Positions 1 through 9,060 of a DNA stretch of 64,000 nt are shown one piece after another. Numbering within the stretch: position 1 is the first letter of the stretch; the number at the start of each line of letters is the position of its first letter. The stretch lies in assembly GCF_029504655.1 (NCBI RefSeq), contig NZ_JAQFIL010000001.1, positions 4,531,001-4,595,000 of the forward strand. The letters are read 5' to 3'. The notes under the pieces are model-generated. The model searched no databases. It was not told the origin of the DNA and saw only the letters and a list, made by a program, of their open reading frames with translations. This DNA is from Catalinimonas alkaloidigena (GTDB lineage: Bacteria; Bacteroidota; Bacteroidia; Cytophagales; Cyclobacteriaceae). The position numbers and the translations under genes were made by a program.

Positions 1-1
1 C

Positions 2-370
2 GTCAATAGCATCAGTACCAACAATGAGCAGAGAGATGCCCACCTGAAATCTGATGATTTTTTTAATGCTGAGCAGTATCCTAATCTGGCTTTTACATCC
101 AAAACGTTGAAAAAGACAGCTGATGATGCGTATAAGTTAGTAGGAGACTTAACTATTCGAGATATTACAAAAACTGTAGAACTGGATGTAGAGTACGGTG
201 GTACTATGGTAGACCCTTATGGCAATACCAAAGTTGGCTTTGAGGTTTCTGGAAAAATCAATCGCAAAGAATTTGGCTTAAAATGGGATGCCATAACTGA
301 AGCCGGAGGCGCTGTGGTAAGTGATCAGGTAAAAATTATTGCTAACGTTCAATTTGCCAGGCAGGCTTAA
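2..370 (+). CDS. YceI family protein (C-terminal part)
   Basis: The reading frame is open from the first full codon of the window, so the gene begins upstream; only the last 122 codons are seen. The sequence has the ending typical of YceI proteins: a conserved stretch around NLAFTSKTLKK, then a glycine-rich beta-strand pattern (VGDLTIRDITKTVELDVEYGG) and FEVSGKINRKEFGLKW before the terminal strand. YceI proteins form a lipocalin-like barrel that binds isoprenoid-type lipids, usually periplasmic. A TTG at 107 is in frame but lies inside the domain and is not the real start. The gene converges on proA, with a hairpin between them. Confidence 0.85.
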   Translation, partial: VNSISTNNEQRDAHLKSDDFFNAEQYPNLAFTSKTLKKTADDAYKLVGDLTIRDITKTVELDVEYGGTMVDPYGNTKVGFEVSGKINRKEFGLKWDAITEAGGAVVSDQVKIIANVQFARQA

Positions 371-384
371 GAAAAAAGCTGGAA

Positions 385-432
385 GCCGGGAGTTAGGAGT
401 CAGAAGTTTTCCTTCGGACTTCTGGCTCCGGC
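385..432. terminator. Hairpin between convergent yceI-like gene and proA
   Basis: A long imperfect inverted repeat: GCCGG (385-389) and GAGTCAGAAGT (397-407) pair with ACTTCTGGCTC (418-428) and CCGGC (428-432), one mismatch in the 11-bp core. It sits between two converging genes, so a bidirectional terminator is likely, although no long T tract follows on either side. It could also be a dispersed palindromic intergenic element. Confidence 0.5.
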
Positions 433-494
433 ATTCCAATCTTAAACTTTTCTTAAATCACTCTTTCTTATATACCATTCACGATTGACTCTGC

Positions 495-1754
495 TCATCC
501 CCTCACCTGCCCATCTCCATAAATCTGCCATTTGTAGCTGGTAAGTTCAGGCAAGGCCATAGGTCCACGGGCATGAAGTTTTTGTGTGCTGATCCCAATT
601 TCCGCTCCCATGCCAAACTGAGCGCCGTCAGTGTAAGCAGTAGAGGTATTGGCATAGACAGCTGCGGCATCTACTGAGCGCATGTACGCTTCAATTACCT
701 TTTTATCCTCAGCAACGATTGCCTCGCTATGTTTGGAGCTGTATGTGGCAATATGATCAAGTGCTTCTTCCAGACTGCCTACGGTCTTTATGGACATTTT
801 ATGTGCTAAAAATTCAGTTCCGAAGTGCTCAGCCTGAGCTTTATGCAAGAACGCGGCAGGATACACCCCTTCCAGGTACGCATAGCTTTCAGCATCAGCA
901 TAGACTTCTACTTCTTTGGTGATGAGCTTGTGCGTAAGGGCTTCCAGATCCGCCAGTCTTTCCCGGTGAATGATCAGGCAATCCAATGCATTGCATACGC
1001 TCACCCTGCGGGTTTTCGCGTTAAAAATAATTTCTTTTCCCTTTTTCAGGTCTCCACTTTCATCAAAGTAGGTATGTACGATACCTGCACCGGTTTCTAT
1101 GACCGGGACTTTGGCATGGTCACGCACAAAATTGATCAGCCCCTGGCTACCTCTGGGAATGATGATATCTATATAGCCCACGGCTTCCAGCATCACCTGA
1201 GTAGCTTCACGTCCGGCAGGCATAAGATAAAGCATATACTCGTTGATCTGATGTTTTTTCAGCACTTCATGGATGATACTTGCGATGGCAATGTTAGAAA
1301 ATTCAGCATCACTCCCACCTTTTAGGACACAGGCATTGCCCGACTTCAGGCAAAGCGCAAATACATCAAAAGTCACGTTGGGGCGGGCTTCGTAAATGAT
1401 ACCGATTACTCCCATCGGCACGCTCATTTTCTTCAATTGGAGACCATTGTCAAGTGTTTTTTCCTCCAAAACTTTTCCCAGTGGAGAACTTAGTTTTGCC
1501 ACATTGCGCATGTCAGCCGCAATTCCCTGAATACGCTCGGCAGTAAGCATCAGACGATCATACTTTGGATCGTTGGAGTCCATACGGTCCAGATCTTTTT
1601 GGTTGGCATCCAGTATAGCTTCAGTCTGCTTAACCGCCAGATCAGCTACTTCATTAAGCACCTGATTGATTTGCTTATCACTCAGTTGATAGGCTTTGCG
1701 TGCCGCTTTTTGTACTGCTTCCAGATGTTGGGTAATATTCGTTGCTGTAATCAT
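495..1754 (-). CDS. proA: Gamma-glutamyl phosphate reductase
   Basis: The 419-residue product has the length and order of ProA, which reduces gamma-glutamyl phosphate to glutamate-5-semialdehyde with NADPH in proline synthesis. Visible landmarks are the aldehyde-dehydrogenase-like core, the [18 protein letters not shown] block, the glycine-rich GSQGLINFV segment, and the catalytic cysteine in [11 protein letters not shown]. The C-terminus [13 protein letters not shown] is characteristic. The start is the ATG at 1754. Its pathway partner proB is on the same strand but about 5 kb away (6794-7906), separated by sulfur-assimilation genes, so the usual proBA operon is split here. Confidence 0.95.
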   Translation of the reverse strand: MITATNITQHLEAVQKAARKAYQLSDKQINQVLNEVADLAVKQTEAILDANQKDLDRMDSNDPKYDRLMLTAERIQGIAADMRNVAKLSSPLGKVLEEKTLDNGLQLKKMSVPMGVIGIIYEARPNVTFDVFALCLKSGNACVLKGGSDAEFSNIAIASIIHEVLKKHQINEYMLYLMPAGREATQVMLEAVGYIDIIIPRGSQGLINFVRDHAKVPVIETGAGIVHTYFDESGDLKKGKEIIFNAKTRRVSVCNALDCLIIHRERLADLEALTHKLITKEVEVYADAESYAYLEGVYPAAFLHKAQAEHFGTEFLAHKMSIKTVGSLEEALDHIATYSSKHSEAIVAEDKKVIEAYMRSVDAAAVYANTSTAYTDGAQFGMGAEIGISTQKLHARGPMALPELTSYKWQIYGDGQVRG

Positions 1755-1829
1755 GTCCCAAAATTAACAAAACTGAATTTACAAAGAAGATTAAGCTCTT
1801 GATAATGACCAACGTTTTTAACGATCCAC

Positions 1830-1856
1830 AAAAAAAAGCTACTCCAGAAGAGTAGC
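1830..1856 (-). terminator. Rho-independent terminator of the SulP gene
   Basis: On the minus strand GCTACTC, a five-base loop and GAGTAGC (1838-1856) form a perfect 7-bp stem followed by eight T residues (complement of 1830-1837). It starts 12 bp after the stop codon of the SulP gene. Confidence 0.85.
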
Positions 1857-1867
1857 CTTGTTATGTT

Positions 1868-3409
1868 TTATAGAGAATCTACCGCCAGTCGGTATTTGGG
1901 ATCTTCAATGATATTGACATCAATGACTTTCTCAGCGTTCTTGAGTAATACTCTACAATCATCGCTAAGGTGCTTCAGATGAAGTGTCTTTCCGGCTTTG
2001 CGGTAGCGCTCGGTGATCTTATTCAGTGCTTCTATGCCTGACATATCGGCGACTCTGCTTTCGGCGAAGTCAATGATCACTTCATTAGGGTCATTCAACA
2101 CATCAAATTTTTCGTTGAAAGTAGCCACCGATCCAAAAAATAATGGTCCATAGATTTCGTAATGTTTAACACCATGCTCATCAATATGCTTACGGGCACG
2201 GATACGCTTGGCGTTTTCCCAGGCAAAAACCAAAGCAGAGATGATTACACCAATCAGCACAGCAAGTGCAAGGTTATGTAAAAATACGGTTACCAGGGTA
2301 ACCAATACCATCACCAATACATCAGACACTGGCATTTTGCCAAAGCTACGCATACTAGCCCACTCAAAAGTACCGATCGCAACCATGATCATCAGTCCGG
2401 TAAGTGCCGCCATAGGCAACTGCTCAATCAAGCTCGCGCCAAACATGATAAAGAAAAGTAACATTACTGAGGCTACGATCCCCGAAAGCCTGGCACGTGC
2501 ACCAGAAGATATGTTGATCAGGCTCTGTCCGATCATAGCGCATCCCCCCATACCGGAAAATAAACCAGACAGCATATTGGCTGCTCCCTGCGCAACACAT
2601 TCTTTATTTCCACGGCCACGGGTTTCAGTTATCTCGTCTATCAGGTTCAGTGTCAGCAAGCTTTCAATAAGGCCAACGCCTGCTACGATGAGTGCGTAAG
2701 GAAAAATGATCTGTATGCTTTCCAGGTTAAATGGGATAGCAGGAATATGGAAAGGAGGAAAACTTCCCTGGATAGAAGCTATATCGCCAACCGTCCTGGT
2801 TTCTATACCAAAACCTATCACAATGCCTGATACCACCAAAATGGCTGTCAGTGAAGCAGGGACTACTTTGGTAAGCTTAGGTAAGCCCCAGATGATGAGC
2901 ATGGTAATAAATACCAGGCCAAGCATCAGGTACAATGTAGAGCCACTCATCCACTCCAGTGCGCCTGCCGCATTGATCACCTTAAACTGATCCATTTGAG
3001 AAAGGAAAATAACAATTGCCAGCCCGTTCACGAAACCAAACATTACTGAGTGCGGTACCAGACGAATGAACTTCCCGAGTTTTAAGACTCCGGCCAGCAT
3101 CTGGATACCCCCGGCCAGAATCACAGTAGCAAAAACATATTCTACGCCATGTGCCTTTACCAGGCTCACCAATACTACTGCAATTGCTCCAGTAGCACCG
3201 GAGATCATACCAGGACGCCCGCCCAGTATTGATGTGACTAATCCCATCATAAAGGCTGCGTATAAGCCGGTAAGAGGAGAAAGACCCGCTATCAGAGAGA
3301 AAGCCACAGCTTCAGGAATCAGTGCCAGCGCAACCGTAAGCCCTGATAAAACTTCGGTTTTGTAATCAACCTTTTGGGTTAAATCAAATAACTTAAAATA
3401 CTGTTTCAT
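1868..3409 (-). CDS. SulP family inorganic anion transporter
   Basis: The 513-residue protein is a SulP/SLC26-type transporter of the inner membrane. The N-terminus has the family signature around LTVALALIPEAVAFSLIAGL, followed by about a dozen hydrophobic segments and the conserved region GIVASVMLLFFIMFG. A cytoplasmic STAS domain occupies roughly residues 415-505 (FFGSVATFNEKF to LLKNAEKV). Substrates in this family are sulfate, bicarbonate or other anions; the specific anion cannot be read from sequence. The nearby cysE and cysM make sulfate plausible, but many bacterial SulP proteins carry bicarbonate. It ends at a clear hairpin terminator. About 290 bp of leader lie upstream before a divergent gene. 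Confidence 0.9.
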   Translation of the reverse strand: MKQYFKLFDLTQKVDYKTEVLSGLTVALALIPEAVAFSLIAGLSPLTGLYAAFMMGLVTSILGGRPGMISGATGAIAVVLVSLVKAHGVEYVFATVILAGGIQMLAGVLKLGKFIRLVPHSVMFGFVNGLAIVIFLSQMDQFKVINAAGALEWMSGSTLYLMLGLVFITMLIIWGLPKLTKVVPASLTAILVVSGIVIGFGIETRTVGDIASIQGSFPPFHIPAIPFNLESIQIIFPYALIVAGVGLIESLLTLNLIDEITETRGRGNKECVAQGAANMLSGLFSGMGGCAMIGQSLINISSGARARLSGIVASVMLLFFIMFGASLIEQLPMAALTGLMIMVAIGTFEWASMRSFGKMPVSDVLVMVLVTLVTVFLHNLALAVLIGVIISALVFAWENAKRIRARKHIDEHGVKHYEIYGPLFFGSVATFNEKFDVLNDPNEVIIDFAESRVADMSGIEALNKITERYRKAGKTLHLKHLSDDCRVLLKNAEKVIDVNIIEDPKYRLAVDSL

Positions 3410-3701
3410 AATTTTGTCAATAGGATACCCTTAGGGTGAGCACCCACTCGTACATTTTTTTAATAATTTCAATGAGGATTCAGGCCGGATTAACCTGCTG
3501 GTTGTTATTAGTGTTTCTTAGCAAAGAAGACTCAAATGTACGCATTTATTCAAAGAAATAAACGCTATTATATAAAATTCACATCTTACGGGATATTTTA
3601 TTGTGAAAAGAACAAACCAATAATCTCTCCAGATTAGTTCAAACTAGAAAGAAAATAATTAGTGTTATTTTGGGGAGATTTTTACCACCATACAATAACA
3701 A

Positions 3702-4922
3702 ATGAAATCTCTTAAGATTAAAAATTTACTGCTGCCAGTCTTATTTTTCATCAGCTATTCCCTAGTAGCACAGCAGCTACCTATAATTGATATCCAGAAA
3801 GCAGGGTTTTCGGAAGAAAGACTTGCCCGCTTATCCGATTATCTAAATCAGGAAATAGAAGAAGGAGAGCTGGTGGGAGCTGTAAGCTTAATCGTTAGAA
3901 ATGAGGCTACCGCCCACTTTCAGAGCTATGGCGCCAGCCATTTGTCAGACCAAAGTCCAATGCAAAAAGACCAGCTCTTTTTTATACAGTCTATGACCAA
4001 ACCCATCATCAGTGTGGCCTTTATGATGTTGTTTGAGGAAGGCCACTTTGATCTGAATGATCCCCTTGAAGATTACCTTCCCGCCTTTGCTGATATGCAG
4101 GTACAAACTTCGGAAAATGAAGCAGACAGTCTGGATGAGCCTATTAGGATCTGGCACCTCCTAAGCCATACCGCCGGCTTGTCCCACGGTTTGGGAGGCA
4201 GTGCGCTGGACAAAAAATACCGTGAAGCATTATATATGCAGCAACATCAAAATATTGAAGCCCGCGTGGATGTCCTGCCTGCGCTCCCCCTGGTCGGTCA
4301 GCCGGGTGAACAATGGTATTACAGTGCCGCACCCGATGTGTTATCCCTGCTCATTGAGCAGTTTTCCGGTATGAGCACTGCCGAATTTTTACAAACACGT
4401 ATTTTTGACCCACTGGGCATGGAAGATACCGGCTATAATGTAGCGGAAGATCAAAAAGAGCGTGTGGTCGGTTTACACTTCAAAAACCAGGATGGGGAAC
4501 TAACCGTCAGTGAAAGGCAAACACCAACTTCAGGAAATACTGTTTATGGAGGTACCCATGGTCTTTTTTCCACTGCCAGAGATTATATGCGTTTTTGCCG
4601 GATGCTGCTAAACAAAGGAGCCTTGGATGGGCAGCGGCTACTAAGTCCTAAAACTGTAGAACTGATGACCGTCAATCATGTAAATGACCTCTATGGTGAA
4701 GGTTATGGCTTTGGGTTAGGTTTTTCAGTTCGCACTGATCTGGCTGACCCCAGGGCCTTAGGCTCAGTGGGTACCTTTGGCTGGTCAGGCGCTTTCAACA
4801 CTTACTTTTTTATTGACCCTAAGGAAGAGTTGGCAGGCATTCTTATGACGCAGTTCGCACCCTACACCAATTTTTATAATAATAAATTTCAACAGCTTGT
4901 ATATCAGGCTATTATTGAATAA
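3702..4922 (+). CDS. Serine hydrolase, beta-lactamase class C fold
   Basis: The 406-residue product has an N-terminal signal peptide (residues about 1-24, ending LVAQQ) and the penicillin-binding/class C fold. The SxxK nucleophile motif is SMTK (97-100), the second motif is YSA at about 207-209, and the C-terminal block SGAFNTYFFIDP resembles the strand carrying the third motif. HLLSHTAGL is the usual family segment. Such proteins are more often periplasmic esterases or peptidases than real beta-lactamases. It is followed by cysE after about 135 bp and is probably transcribed alone. Confidence 0.85.
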   Translation: MKSLKIKNLLLPVLFFISYSLVAQQLPIIDIQKAGFSEERLARLSDYLNQEIEEGELVGAVSLIVRNEATAHFQSYGASHLSDQSPMQKDQLFFIQSMTKPIISVAFMMLFEEGHFDLNDPLEDYLPAFADMQVQTSENEADSLDEPIRIWHLLSHTAGLSHGLGGSALDKKYREALYMQQHQNIEARVDVLPALPLVGQPGEQWYYSAAPDVLSLLIEQFSGMSTAEFLQTRIFDPLGMEDTGYNVAEDQKERVVGLHFKNQDGELTVSERQTPTSGNTVYGGTHGLFSTARDYMRFCRMLLNKGALDGQRLLSPKTVELMTVNHVNDLYGEGYGFGLGFSVRTDLADPRALGSVGTFGWSGAFNTYFFIDPKEELAGILMTQFAPYTNFYNNKFQQLVYQAIIE

Positions 4923-5057
4923 AAAAAAAGTCGGTAATCATTATTATTCTTTACTTCTCAGGAGCATCTCAGCTTTAGATAACAGAGATAAGCAAACTTT
5001 TTACAATTTCAGGTCGTATTCAGAGTGACCAGTATTCTCTTTTTATTTATACCGCGT

Positions 5058-5885
5058 ATGGATTCATTATTTGCTAAAAGGTTGTATCACTCTCATCAGG
5101 AATGCACCAAATGTCCTTCTACTAAAGCAATTATTACTTTTTACCACGAACTTATGGGCGTGCTCTTTCCGCCCTATGCACAGGAAAATGTAGGTTCTTT
5201 TGAGGATTTTGAAGAAAGAATTCGTGCGATGAAGCTTGATATGGGTAAAATCCTGTATAATAACTTAATCCATGAAGGGGATCAAACCGAAAATATAGCA
5301 AATGCTTTCTTTCAGGCTGTTCCCGAAATTTATGATAGCTTACAGAAGGATATTGACGCTACATTTGAAGGTGACCCTGCTGCCCAAACCAGGGATGAGG
5401 TAGTACGTGCTTACCCTGGGTTCTACGCGATTGCAGCCTACAGAATAGCCCATAAGCTTCATGAGCTGGGTGTAAAAAGTATTCCCAGATTGATTACCGA
5501 GTATGCCCATAGCATTACCAGCATTGACATACACCCCAAAGCTACCATTGGTGAATATTTTTGCATAGACCACGGCACCGGGGTAGTAATTGGTGAGACT
5601 ACGATCATTGGGAATTATGTGAAAATTTACCAGGGTGTAACATTAGGTGCCTTGAGTGTGAATAAGGAAGATGCCAGCGTCAAGCGTCACCCTACGATTG
5701 AAGATCACGTAGTCGTCTACTCCGGGGCAACTATTCTTGGAGGAAACACCGTGATCGGCCATCACTCGGTAGTGGGTGGAAACGTATGGCTTACCCGCTC
5801 TATTCCGCCTCACTCCAAAGTCTACTATCAGGCACAAATGCACAATAGTGAGCAAGGACAAACAGATTTAATTATTTTTAAATAA
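5058..5885 (+). CDS. cysE: Serine O-acetyltransferase
   Basis: Transfers acetyl from acetyl-CoA to L-serine, giving O-acetylserine for cysteine synthesis. The C-terminal half shows the left-handed beta-helix with hexapeptide repeats, including the family signature IDHGTGVVIGETTIIGN and the loop GVTLGALSVNKED. The N-terminal helical part is preceded by a CTKCPS pair of cysteines. A GTG at 5025 is in frame, but the ATG at 5058 (MDSLFAKRLY) fits homologues better, giving 275 residues. It lies 8 bp upstream of cysM, so the two form a cysteine-synthesis operon. Confidence 0.93.
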   Translation: MDSLFAKRLYHSHQECTKCPSTKAIITFYHELMGVLFPPYAQENVGSFEDFEERIRAMKLDMGKILYNNLIHEGDQTENIANAFFQAVPEIYDSLQKDIDATFEGDPAAQTRDEVVRAYPGFYAIAAYRIAHKLHELGVKSIPRLITEYAHSITSIDIHPKATIGEYFCIDHGTGVVIGETTIIGNYVKIYQGVTLGALSVNKEDASVKRHPTIEDHVVVYSGATILGGNTVIGHHSVVGGNVWLTRSIPPHSKVYYQAQMHNSEQGQTDLIIFK

Positions 5886-5893
5886 ACCATAAC

Positions 5894-6772
5894 ATGACCC
5901 TTTTTGACCTGATCGGTAATACCCCCTTAGTAAAACTTGAGTATATCTCTCAATATAAAAATATATCCATCTATGGGAAGCTTGAAGGCCAAAACCCCGG
6001 GGGAAGTGTAAAAGACAGGGCTGCTTACGGGATGATCAAAGGAGCACTAGACAGAGGAGAAATCAAGAAGGGAGACAGACTGGTAGAGGCCACCAGCGGC
6101 AATACCGGCATCGCACTTGCCATGATCGCGCAATCCATGGGTGTACACATGACCTTACTTATGCCGGAGAACGCTACCCAGGAACGTATACAGGCCATGA
6201 AAGCCTACGGCGCCAAGGTGGTACTGACTCCCGCTGATAAAACGATTGAATACTCACGTCAGCTTGCGGAAGAAATGGCTGTGAATGAAGGTTACTTTAT
6301 GCTTAACCAATTTGCCAACCCTGACAACTATGGGATGCATTATCAAACTACCGGCCCGGAAATCTGGCGCGATACTGAGGGTAAAGTAACACATTTTGTA
6401 TCAGCCATGGGTACTACCGGTACCATTATGGGCGTATCACGTTATCTCAAAGAAAAAAATCCCGATATACAGATTGTAGGTACACAACCTACCGAAGGGT
6501 CCAGCATACCGGGCATTCGTCGCTGGTCACCTGAGTACTTACCCAAAATCTTTGAGCGTGAACGGGTGGATAGAATCATTGATGTAAGTGAAGAAGAAGC
6601 GCGGGTGATGGCTCGTCGGTTGGCCAAAGAGGAGGCGATACTTTCCGGCATGAGCAGCGGGGGCGCTTTGCAGGCGGCTTTAAAATTAGCCGAAGAACTT
6701 GAAGAAGGCGTGATCGTCTTCATCGTCTGCGACCGTGGCGACCGCTACCTAAGCTCTGACCTGTTTGATTAA
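5894..6772 (+). CDS. cysM: Cysteine synthase B
   Basis: A PLP enzyme that makes cysteine from O-acetylserine and sulfide (or thiosulfate for the B type). Seen in the 292 residues: the PLP lysine motif NPGGSVKDRAAYGM, the substrate loop EATSGNTGIALA, the glycine-rich phosphate cradle GTTGTIMG, and the CysM-type segment IRRWSPEYLPKIF that distinguishes it from CysK. It starts 8 bp after the stop of cysE and is almost certainly co-transcribed. It converges on proB, with only 21 bp between stop codons. Confidence 0.93.
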   Translation: MTLFDLIGNTPLVKLEYISQYKNISIYGKLEGQNPGGSVKDRAAYGMIKGALDRGEIKKGDRLVEATSGNTGIALAMIAQSMGVHMTLLMPENATQERIQAMKAYGAKVVLTPADKTIEYSRQLAEEMAVNEGYFMLNQFANPDNYGMHYQTTGPEIWRDTEGKVTHFVSAMGTTGTIMGVSRYLKEKNPDIQIVGTQPTEGSSIPGIRRWSPEYLPKIFERERVDRIIDVSEEEARVMARRLAKEEAILSGMSSGGALQAALKLAEELEEGVIVFIVCDRGDRYLSSDLFD

Positions 6773-6793
6773 GCGCATAATACATTTTGCTCA

Positions 6794-7906
6794 TCAAGGA
6801 AACAAATACAGATAGTCATAATGTACCAGGGGCTTTTGTCCCTGATTTCCCATCAGTTGTCTGGCTCGTTCTGCGTCATACTGTGCTTTGCCCAGCCCAA
6901 AGCTCTGCCCTGCTTCGTCCTTAAGATTGATAATATCGTTTCTCTCAAACTCCCCTTCTATCTTCACCACGCCGACAGGTAATAAGCTGGTAGCCCTTTC
7001 AGAATTCACCAAAGCTTTCTTGGCTCCGGCGTTTACACAGGCACCACCACTTGCATAGCCTACGGCATGGCCCAGCCAACGTTTTACGCCGGTTACTTTC
7101 TTTTCAGGGATGAAACGGGTGCCTACTTCATCTCCTTTTACAATACGCTCAATGATACGCTCAGTATGACCTCCCGCAATGTGAACACTTATTCCCATAT
7201 CAGCCAGCTTCTGTGCCATAGCAGCTTTGGTAAGCATTCCCCCCCGGCCAAAGTCTGATTTCTCCATGCTTACCATCTCGCTTAAATCCATGCTACGATC
7301 TACCGTTTTAAGCAATTGCGCCTCAGGCTCCTTAGGGTTACGATCATAGATCCCTGCCACATTGGAAAGGATAATCAGCGTCGGAGCATCTACCATAGCG
7401 GCAACCAGTCCGGCAAGTTCGTCATTATCAGTAAACATAAGTTCGGTGACAGATACTACATCATTCTCATTGATGATGGGGACTACCCCATGGGCCAGCA
7501 TGCCTTCCAGGCAGTTGCGCATGTTGAGGTAATGCATGCGGTCACGAAAATCTTCTTTGGTTACCAATACCTGAGCGCAGCTAAGCTGAAATTCCATCAG
7601 AATGCGGCTATAGGTGTTCATCAGATGAGTCTGGCCTATTGCTGCCAATAGTTGTCGCTGGGTAACGGGATCTGTTTTTTTCTCCAAATTAAACCTTCCT
7701 CTTCCCGCTGCCACTGCGCCCGAAGAAACCAGAATAGGTGAATACCCTAACTGATGCAGGCTGGCCAACTGACTGCAGAGTGACTGCAAAAGACCTGTAT
7801 TGACTTCACCATTGCTACGGGTGATGACGTTAGAACCAATTTTGACGACTACTTTATGATTTCTCAAGGCTATATATTTTACCTTAACAAAGGTATAAAG
7901 AATCAT
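6794..7906 (-). CDS. proB: Glutamate 5-kinase
   Basis: Phosphorylates glutamate to gamma-glutamyl phosphate, the first step of proline synthesis. The amino-acid-kinase domain begins HKVVVKIGSNVIT and includes LVSSGAVAAGRG, IPIINENDVVS and the FGRGGMLTKAAMA loop; a C-terminal PUA domain follows from about residue 280 (GACVNAGAKKAL). The frame is open up to 8083, but that extension has no family similarity and would run into the promoter of the PadR-like gene. The ATG at 7906 or the TTG at about 7870 are the credible starts. Divergent from the PadR remnant, 85 bp apart; proA is not adjacent. Confidence 0.93.
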   Translation of the reverse strand: MILYTFVKVKYIALRNHKVVVKIGSNVITRSNGEVNTGLLQSLCSQLASLHQLGYSPILVSSGAVAAGRGRFNLEKKTDPVTQRQLLAAIGQTHLMNTYSRILMEFQLSCAQVLVTKEDFRDRMHYLNMRNCLEGMLAHGVVPIINENDVVSVTELMFTDNDELAGLVAAMVDAPTLIILSNVAGIYDRNPKEPEAQLLKTVDRSMDLSEMVSMEKSDFGRGGMLTKAAMAQKLADMGISVHIAGGHTERIIERIVKGDEVGTRFIPEKKVTGVKRWLGHAVGYASGGACVNAGAKKALVNSERATSLLPVGVVKIEGEFERNDIINLKDEAGQSFGLGKAQYDAERARQLMGNQGQKPLVHYDYLYLFP

Positions 7907-7991
7907 TTTCCGGCAAATGTATTTGAAAAGAGATCGTGAAATTTTAATCCATAGAATATTGATGTATGGTCGGTCTTTGTATATTTTATTG

Positions 7992-8336
7992 ATGAACTCA
8001 AGTGAGCTGATCAAAGGTACACTCATCACTATTACCCTGAAGCGCCTCGCTGATGAGAGGAAAAGGTATGGATATGAAATCACCTAAAAAGTGAAGGACA
8101 TATCAGGTCATAAAATGTTGATTAAAGAGCACGCGCTCTATCCTGCCCTGCACAAACTGCTTGACGATGGGTTTTTAGAAGTTGAAAAAGTTTATATTGG
8201 TAAACGGGTTCGTACATACTATAAACTCACCCGGCAGGGAGAAGTGCAGAAAGAGGCTCAGTTCGCTGAATTACACGAATTTCTGAAAACTATTCAGTAC
8301 ATTGTTTTTCCTCAGTTCAATACTGTTAATGCATAA
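7992..8336 (+). pseudogene. PadR-family regulator interrupted by a stop codon
   Basis: An ATG at 7992 opens a PadR-like frame (MNSSELIKGTLI, then RKRYGYEIT) that meets TAA at 8085-8087, codon 32, and continues in the same frame as KVKDISGHKMLIKEHALYPAL and the winged-helix remainder to 8336. In intact PadR proteins the interrupted place is an unbroken recognition region, often Gln or Leu after EIT; a CAA to TAA change would explain it. Without the first helices the downstream GTG product at 8091 would lack part of the wHTH. Since the gene directly after it is also damaged, inactivation is more likely than a sequencing error. Confidence 0.8.
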
Positions 8337-8527
8337 GACTGACAGATGAACAGCCTGAAAGCAGTAGTGAGCAAATAGCAAAAGACAAGTAACACTTTGG
8401 ATAGCCTGAAAGATAACCTGCTGGATCATATTTGTTGCGTAATTGAGCACGAAAGGAAAGAGTATTACTGCAGCTTAGGATAAAGCTATCGTTCAGCTCA
8501 GCCATGATGGGTTGAGTAGAATACAAG
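8336..8527 (+). pseudogene. Broken N-terminal part of the PadR-partner membrane protein
   Basis: Three frames each carry a piece of one protein. From 8336: RLTDEQPE; from 8394: TLDSLKDNLLDHICCVIEHE; from about 8473: DKAIVQLSHDGLSRIQGETL. Together they match the soluble N-terminal region found in Bacteroidota genes that directly follow padR, with the LLDH-CC-IE signature. At least two frameshifts separate the pieces. The codon just before the first piece is ATA (8333-8335), where an ATG overlapping the PadR stop would be expected. The membrane part survives as an open frame from 8570. Confidence 0.65.
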
Positions 8528-8569
8528 GTGAAACCCTCTTTTCTATTAAACTTTAATAAAATTATTCGT

Positions 8570-8935
8570 ATGAAAAAGATTATGTATGCAATCGGCTTGC
8601 TGTCTTCTATGAGTGTGAGTATCGGCTATTTGTTTATCATTTTACATTGGCCGGGAGGGCTTAATATGTTTAATTACGGAATTTTAGCTTTTGTATTAAT
8701 TTTTTTGCCCTTGCTGGCAATTGATCGTTACAAGGTAAATATCAGTCAGGCATTGCCGGAAAAAATCAGACTCATTCTTGGCTTTTCCAGTGCCTTTTTA
8801 ACAGGTTTTTCGGTAGTCTTCAAGCTGTTACATTTACAGGGCGCCACCATATTAATGATTTTAGGAGCTGTCCTCTTTGCCTTTGGCTTTCTTCCCTTTC
8901 TATTCTTCAATATGTACAAAAAGTCAGTTGAATAA
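8570..8935 (+). CDS. Membrane-domain remnant of PadR-partner protein
   Basis: A 122-residue frame beginning MKKIMYAIGLLSSM with four hydrophobic segments and repeated motifs IILHWPGG and KLLHLQGAT, which recall the GldL-like 'LHWPGA' membrane module. A GTG at 8528 would extend it by 14 residues, but those are partly out of the ancestral frame. In intact relatives this module is the C-terminal half of a longer protein whose N-terminal half is seen broken at 8336-8527. It may still be translated from its own ATG, but is probably a decaying fragment. Function unknown. Confidence 0.5.
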   Translation: MKKIMYAIGLLSSMSVSIGYLFIILHWPGGLNMFNYGILAFVLIFLPLLAIDRYKVNISQALPEKIRLILGFSSAFLTGFSVVFKLLHLQGATILMILGAVLFAFGFLPFLFFNMYKKSVE

Positions 8936-9060
8936 GGAGCTGAGGGTATTATTTCCATGCTGCTATTGCAGTTCTGACTACAGAATTGGCTTAACTCGCA
9001 CTTTTTTATAGCTTAGTAAGCAGCGATCTTTTTTAACTGATCAAGCGAGTTTAACATACG

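Noticed and set aside
825-1325. 166-codon plus-strand open frame inside proA
   Set aside because: Opposite-strand shadow of a strongly conserved gene; no independent protein features.
3410-3701. Possible riboswitch in the leader of the SulP gene
   Set aside because: Only a minimal palindrome (GGGTGCTCACCC) is visible; no known riboswitch core could be assembled by eye.
7907-8083. N-terminal extension of ProB
   Set aside because: The extra residues have no similarity to the kinase start and overlap the PadR promoter and coding start on the other strand.
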